A DNA stretch of 46,286 nt from a virus. Positions 42,051 to 46,286 of the stretch are shown here, piece after piece. Location of the stretch: IMG/VR virus record IMGVR_UViG_3300035698_017463, positions 1 to 46,286 of that record. One strand, 5' to 3'. A model generated the notes under the pieces. It was not told the origin of the DNA. It ran no database searches and worked only from the letters and a program-made list of their open reading frames with translations. The position numbers and the translations under genes are program-made. The first letter of the stretch is position 1. Each line of letters opens with the position of its first letter.

Positions 42051-42734
42051 ATGCCATTTCCAGCATCTGATGTATTTAACGGTGAAAATGAAATAGTAAC
42101 CCTTAAAGATTTTCGTTATTTAGTTAACGATATTTCTCGTCCTTATCTATTCGAACTTCAGATGCCAATGATTGATACTGATAGTATTAAAATGTCAGCA
42201 TATGCTAGGTCTACAACCCTTCCTGGTTATGAGTTAAATGTAGTTGATATTAAATTTCAAACTCAAACATTAAAAGTTGCAGGGGGTTCTAGTGGATCGC
42301 AGAGTTGGACTGTTGAGTTTCTTTGTGACCCAGTATTTTCTTTAAGAAGTAAATTTATTGCGTGGATGAGTTTAGCTTATGAACCATCTAGATTATTAAC
42401 TGGTTCTCCTCAGTCATATAAGAATGATGCCACCAGAATAACACAGTTAAGTAGAAAAGGCGATCCTGTCCAAGGTTATAACTTTATAGGTATATTTCCT
42501 TCAAAAGTTAGTGATATGACAGTATCTCACGAATCAACAGACTATCATAAGTTTTCGGTAGATTTTGCTTTTGACTTTTTTACTGTTGAATCATTAGGTA
42601 TAAATAGTATTAACACTAATGTTAATTTAGGGGTTACTGGTCTTAATCAGAGAACAACCAATAGCGGGGATATTAACACTCGTATTGGTAATTTTAGTGA
42701 GAGTACCCCAGCGGGTATTACTAATTTCATCTAG
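42051..42734 (+). CDS. Second tail tube-like protein (gp19 paralogue)
   Basis: 227 residues. It shares with the preceding gene the start MPFP, SRPYLFELQMP against SRPYLFMVEMP, YARSTTLPGY against FARSTTLPKY, VEFLCDPVFSLRSKF against IEFLCDELHSLRNRF, and FSVDFAFDFFTVES at the end. It has its own C-terminal tail, rich in Asn/Thr. It may be a minor tube protein for the first or last ring, comparable to gp54, which is gp19-related, or a diverged spare. AGGAG precedes the ATG. A separate promoter lies in the inverted repeat upstream. Confidence 0.85.
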   Translation: MPFPASDVFNGENEIVTLKDFRYLVNDISRPYLFELQMPMIDTDSIKMSAYARSTTLPGYELNVVDIKFQTQTLKVAGGSSGSQSWTVEFLCDPVFSLRSKFIAWMSLAYEPSRLLTGSPQSYKNDATRITQLSRKGDPVQGYNFIGIFPSKVSDMTVSHESTDYHKFSVDFAFDFFTVESLGINSINTNVNLGVTGLNQRTTNSGDINTRIGNFSESTPAGITNFI

Positions 42735-42752
42735 TTAGATTTTAAACTTATA

Positions 42753-42761
42753 TGTTATAAT
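42753..42761 (+). promoter_or_regulatory. Extended -10 promoter before the gp26-like gene
   Basis: TGTTATAAT 44 bp before the ATG at 42806. The gap of 71 bp contains no ORF. Confidence 0.5.
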
Positions 42762-42805
42762 AACTAAATCGCTTATATTATGCGATAATAAAAAGGAGTT
42801 AATTT

Positions 42806-43597
42806 ATGTCAGATCGCCCAGGTTTTGATATCAAGGATTTGAAGAAGGTATATGCTACTAAATCAAGCCCTGAAACGACCGTAAAGCTTTGTTATACACA
42901 ACGCGAGGTTTATATTCGTCCTATGAAAATTAAGGACAAGAAAGAAGTACTCAAGGCAATTGAGTCTAAGAAAGAAAACATTATCAATAAAGCCCTTGAT
43001 GAAATCATTGAGAAGTATGTAGAACCTGTTGATGGTGATGAGTTCGAGGTTAAACATTTAACTACACAAGAAAGACATCAGATTCTAGTTCATATCAGAG
43101 TAGCCGCTGCTGGCGAAACTGCAAAAATCGTTCATGAATGTCCTCATTGTGAAACTCTTAATAGGAACATCGAATATAACTTAAATGATATGTATGTCCA
43201 ATCTTATAAAGAACCAGAAACTGGTAATTTTATTGAGTTGGCAGAGGGGGCTATTAAGGTACATCTTGGTCCTATGACAAGAGACACTGAAGTTCAAATT
43301 GAGTCTTATATTAAGAAAAACAGAATCGAGACTGCTTCTGAAAAGAATTTTGCTCTTATGTCTGGGGTAATTAAGAAAATAGAAATGAATCAAGATGATA
43401 TGATTGGTGAGGTAACTATGTCCGTTCAGGATAGAGTTGAGTTCTTTGAAAATCTTTCTAATAAGGAATTCGAAATTATAACTGAATATTTTAAGTCTAT
43501 TGATTTTGGCGCTAAGATGCCTTTTGACTTTACGTGTGAAAAATGTGGTCACTCAGAAGAGCAGGAAGTGAACGTTGCCGTTTTTTTTATCAGTTGA
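42806..43597 (+). CDS. 26: gp26-like baseplate hub / tail assembly protein
   Basis: 263 residues (T4 gp26 has 208). It follows the T4 gp26 type pattern: VYIRPMKIKDKKEVLKAIES, LTTQERHQILVHIRVAAAGE, and a zinc-ribbon-like CPHC at about residues 112-115 with CEKCG near the end. It lies directly before a small overlapping ORF and the tape measure gene. The last codons GTT TTT TTT (43580-43588) form a canonical -1 slippery heptamer, so a second, longer product is likely. Name by family pattern and position; no search was run. Confidence 0.75.
   Translation: MSDRPGFDIKDLKKVYATKSSPETTVKLCYTQREVYIRPMKIKDKKEVLKAIESKKENIINKALDEIIEKYVEPVDGDEFEVKHLTTQERHQILVHIRVAAAGETAKIVHECPHCETLNRNIEYNLNDMYVQSYKEPETGNFIELAEGAIKVHLGPMTRDTEVQIESYIKKNRIETASEKNFALMSGVIKKIEMNQDDMIGEVTMSVQDRVEFFENLSNKEFEIITEYFKSIDFGAKMPFDFTCEKCGHSEEQEVNVAVFFIS
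43581..43588 (+). promoter_or_regulatory. Probable -1 programmed frameshift site
   Basis: Eight T in a row, read in the zero frame as GTT TTT TTT ATC, which contains T TTT TTT in X XXY YYZ register. The zero frame stops 7 nt later (TGA 43595-43597). A slip of -1 enters the frame of the next ORF and yields a fusion of about 356 residues. Confidence 0.6.
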
Positions 43598-43875
43598 TGT
43601 TAATGGACAGTTGCTACCAACAGGTAGTCAATGAATGTATTGAATTAGCCATTTGGAGTGCTCCTTCTATAAATATACCTCAGATAGACAATTTAGATAT
43701 TGTTGAGTTCGAAATATATCGAAAAGTCTTCAGAAACAAGTTTGAAGAGGAAGCGAAAAATAAGAACGAATTCATCAAGAATACATTTGAGTTTGCAAGA
43801 AAGGGCATTGAAGTTATTTGTAAGACGATTGCTGGGGCATTCGGGACAAAAACAAATACAAATAACTTAAAATAA
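43597..43875 (+). CDS. Small ORF before the tape measure; probable frameshift partner
   Basis: 92 residues if started at the ATG at 43597 (TGATG overlap with the preceding stop; a second ATG is at 43603). It has no good ribosome site, which favours expression by coupling or by -1 frameshift. The sequence CYQQVVNECIELAIWSAPSI, then EFEIYRKVFRNKFEEEAKNK, is helical and charged. By position it matches the second part of tail assembly chaperone pairs (lambda G-T) or T4 gene 51. I recognise no homologue with certainty. Confidence 0.65.
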   Translation: MLMDSCYQQVVNECIELAIWSAPSINIPQIDNLDIVEFEIYRKVFRNKFEEEAKNKNEFIKNTFEFARKGIEVICKTIAGAFGTKTNTNNLK

Positions 43876-43880
43876 AAATT

Positions 43881-46286
43881 ATGGCACTCGGAGCAAAAGC
43901 AGCAATAGCACTTATTCAAGCAAGACAAAAAGCAGCCGTCGAAAGAGACGAAGCTGAAAAAGTTACTATTAAGCAAATTAAAGAGAAGCTCATACAAATT
44001 GAACAGATGGTCAAAAAGGGCAACCAGTCTGATGAATCTCAAAAAGTTAAAAGAGAAGAGCTTTATAGAATTGCCACCGATCTCAAATCAGCTATACCTA
44101 AACAAACCCAGTTTATAAATGATATAAAAGTAGACGCTGCCCGTATTGAAGATTTTATAGAGGTTGGGCTTGCTAGGGTTTTTACGGGTTTAGGTAGTAT
44201 TACTAAAGGTATGGGGGTTATTACTAATTCTATTAAGAGTGGGTTTATTGGTATTAAAAATTCATTTATTAGTATTAGTAGTAATACTATTAATGCAGTT
44301 AAAGGATTTATAAGGAATACTTGGTCTAATGTTAATAGATTCCTAACACTTGATATTAGAAAACAATTAAGTAACGTAATGGGTTTGATAACTGGTGGTA
44401 TCAGACGAATTATAGGTGGTGCTATATCTTTAGCTGTTAAAGGTATTAAAATGGCTATCGGAGTAGTCACTGGTATTATTAAGACAGGATTTAGAATAGT
44501 AACTGGTGTTATACTAGGTGCTCTTAAAATGGCATGGCAAAGTATTAAATGGGCTATTGGTAAAGTTTGGAGCCTTGTTTCAAATCTTGCATCTTTTGTA
44601 GTTAATTTTGTATGGCGCAGTCTTATGAAGGTTGGTTCTTTTATATTAGGTTTTGTTTGGAATACTATTAAATGGGTTGCTGGCGCAATAGCAGGTTTTC
44701 TTTGGAAAGGCATCAAAAGTATTGTATCCACAGTAGGTAAAACATTATTATTCATGACTACCCAATTAGTTAGTATAATTGCTACAGTTGTAATGAGTGC
44801 TTTTGGTCCGTATCTAGCTATAATAGGTGGAGTATTTCTAATTGTAATGGCTCTTAGTGGTAAACTAGGTGAATGGTGGAATAGTCTTTTAGACTGGTTT
44901 GGGTTTGGTGGTGATTCGTCAACGCCAGTTGCTCAATCTGCTGATGAAAATAAACCAGGATTTTGGAAATCTATATATGATTGGATGTGGGGTGGTAATG
45001 GTGCGAATGCAGGATGGCTAAAAAAAGGATTGACTTTTGTTGGTGATACTATAGTAAAAGCTTTTGGGTTAGCGGAAAATATGGCGGCATTAACTGGCAA
45101 TGTTGTAGTTGAATGGGCTGATAAATATATTTTAACCCCTATTACTGATTTTCTTCAAAGTAATACCTTTGGTAAATGGATTTCTAGTTTATTTAATGAT
45201 TTAAGAAGGTACTTATTTGGAGAAACCACCGAAGATGTTAGTGGTGATATTGCTTCTCGTTCTAATAGGCTTAATGAAATAAAAGGTAAATTTGGTGGTA
45301 ATATCAACACTCTTACTGAAGATTTTAATTTATTGAAAGAGGCTTCTCAACTTTTAAGCCAGAATGAGGAAGACAGAGCCAGATTAAAAAGTGGTAATTT
45401 AAATCAAGGTCTAGTTAGTAGAGTAGGCAAAACTTTGTCTAAATGGTGGTTGGGTGAGGGTTTAAACTGGAAAACCCCAGATTCGGCATCTCCATTTGGC
45501 TCTATTCTTAATGCTATATTTGGAAACGAAAGCCAATGGTGGAATTGGTCATCAGAAGAAGGAGTTGTTGGTGGTGTTAATAAATTTGTTTATAATGAAG
45601 TGTATATTCCATTAGTTGAATTCTTTTCTGTTTCAATTCTTCCTTATTTACAACAAATGCTAGAATGGATAGCTATTTTAGTTGGACGTAATGACGAAGC
45701 ATCAGCAACATCAATACGAAATAAAATGGCTGATCTTTATGAAATTTCTAGACAAATGCGTAGTGATATTGGTGCTAAATCTAGTATGGGAAGTAGTGGT
45801 TTAGCTGAAAGTTTCGATAATGCTACAGGAGGTGATACAAAATCCTCTTTTTCCTCTTTTTATCATGATTTGGGTTCAGAAAGAGACAGAGTTATCGCTA
45901 ATCAGGTTTTCTCTAATGTTACTGAAGATCAAATATCAAAAGCTATACAGCAGATGATGAAAGATAATCCTAGTAGATGGTCAAATGAGAATAGAGCAAT
46001 TGATGATCTTGTTTCGAACCCTAAAATTTATGAAGAGTACATGAATGACGAATCATTTCGATACCAAGTATCTACTGGTTTAGCTGGCGGGGAATCTCTT
46101 TTTAATGCTGCAACTCCTGCTTTTCAAGAATATGTAAGTGAATTGAGAAGAATGGTAACTAGTTTGACTTTTTCTTTGAATAAAAATCATTTTCAGTTTG
46201 ATGAATCGAGCCGTCTTGCCTTCGATAATGTTGTTACTTCTGGTTGGGCGAAATATGGCATAAAATTAAATCCTGATTCGTTTGAC
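43881..46286 (+). CDS. Tape measure-like tail protein, partial
   Basis: 802 codons are present, open to the right edge. The first 100 residues are helical and charged (RQKAAVERDEAEKVTIKQIK). Residues about 100-340 are a hydrophobic, Gly/Ile/Trp-rich stretch with a repeating pattern such as IKSGFIGIKNSFISISSN and VSIIATVVMSAFGPYLAIIG. This is the membrane-active type of segment found in tape measure proteins. The rest is mixed. It directly follows the putative chaperone pair. T4 gp29 is the functional counterpart, but similarity to it was not seen by eye. The ATG has no strong ribosome site. Confidence 0.75.
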   Translation, partial: MALGAKAAIALIQARQKAAVERDEAEKVTIKQIKEKLIQIEQMVKKGNQSDESQKVKREELYRIATDLKSAIPKQTQFINDIKVDAARIEDFIEVGLARVFTGLGSITKGMGVITNSIKSGFIGIKNSFISISSNTINAVKGFIRNTWSNVNRFLTLDIRKQLSNVMGLITGGIRRIIGGAISLAVKGIKMAIGVVTGIIKTGFRIVTGVILGALKMAWQSIKWAIGKVWSLVSNLASFVVNFVWRSLMKVGSFILGFVWNTIKWVAGAIAGFLWKGIKSIVSTVGKTLLFMTTQLVSIIATVVMSAFGPYLAIIGGVFLIVMALSGKLGEWWNSLLDWFGFGGDSSTPVAQSADENKPGFWKSIYDWMWGGNGANAGWLKKGLTFVGDTIVKAFGLAENMAALTGNVVVEWADKYILTPITDFLQSNTFGKWISSLFNDLRRYLFGETTEDVSGDIASRSNRLNEIKGKFGGNINTLTEDFNLLKEASQLLSQNEEDRARLKSGNLNQGLVSRVGKTLSKWWLGEGLNWKTPDSASPFGSILNAIFGNESQWWNWSSEEGVVGGVNKFVYNEVYIPLVEFFSVSILPYLQQMLEWIAILVGRNDEASATSIRNKMADLYEISRQMRSDIGAKSSMGSSGLAESFDNATGGDTKSSFSSFYHDLGSERDRVIANQVFSNVTEDQISKAIQQMMKDNPSRWSNENRAIDDLVSNPKIYEEYMNDESFRYQVSTGLAGGESLFNAATPAFQEYVSELRRMVTSLTFSLNKNHFQFDESSRLAFDNVVTSGWAKYGIKLNPDSFD

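Noticed and set aside
43668-43675. A TATAAATA box inside the small ORF before the tape measure
   Set aside because: It is more than 200 bp from the next start and within coding sequence; in AT-rich DNA such a match can occur by chance, so it was not listed as a promoter.
44063-44755. A 230-codon leftward open frame opposite the tape measure gene
   Set aside because: It is a shadow of the Ile/Gly/Ala-rich hydrophobic coding region on the plus strand; it has no ribosome site and a biased, repetitive composition.

Overview
The window is part of the genome of a contractile-tailed phage of the T4 superfamily. The late gene order 20-(core protein)-21-22-23-...-13-14-15-16-17-18-19-26-tape measure is recognisable. 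So are DNA polymerase gp43, the recombination genes gp46, gp47, UvsW and UvsY, RNase H, gp4 and a gp55-type late sigma factor. DNA is AT-rich and genes are packed tightly, with stop/start overlaps. Proteins are diverged from T4, and the split-intein arrangement is best known from marine metagenomes, so a non-enteric, probably aquatic host is my guess; the host cannot be named from this window. No tRNA genes or CRISPR arrays were seen.

Layout. 1-233: promoter and leader region with the start of a leftward gene. 233-1633: a rightward unknown protein. 1667-7016 (leftward): small unknown, gp43, small unknown, a short UDP-glucose dehydrogenase-like enzyme and a glycosyltransferase. 7070-10533 (rightward): gp55, gp47, gp46. 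10520-16071 (leftward): unknown late protein, a structured RNA that looks like a phage-encoded RNase P RNA, a GT-A-like glycosyltransferase, a uvsW helicase gene broken in two by a split intein with a nuclease fragment between the halves, and two UvsY-like genes. 16130-22304 (rightward, late): head-internal-type proteins and a Holliday-resolvase-like nuclease, closed by a strong terminator. 22400-23750: RNase H converging on gp4. 23806-29702: portal, core, protease, scaffold and capsid genes, then a terminator. 29782-33167: small genes, gp13, an ADP-ribosyltransferase-fold-like protein, gp14 and a DUF5661-like protein. 33218-34507: a free-standing homing endonuclease. 34555-43875: gp15 (reading frame broken near its start), gp16, gp17 with a 447-residue LAGLIDADG intein, sheath, two tail-tube paralogues, and a gp26-like protein linked by an apparent -1 frameshift site to a small ORF. 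43881 to the end: a partial tape-measure-like protein.

Regulation. Two promoter classes recur. The T4-type late box TATAAATA lies before many structural genes and fits the gp55 homologue. An extended -10 box, TGnTATAAT, lies before replication, recombination and RNA genes, often inside palindromes and sometimes in divergent pairs. Two such boxes sit in the loop of a perfect inverted repeat; before gp46 the repeat also covers the ribosome binding site.

Most unusual points: the RNase P-like RNA; the fractured uvsW gene with its split intein inside the catalytic DECH motif; the frame break at the start of gp15 beside a homing endonuclease gene; and the T8 slippery site in the gp26-like gene just before the tape measure.
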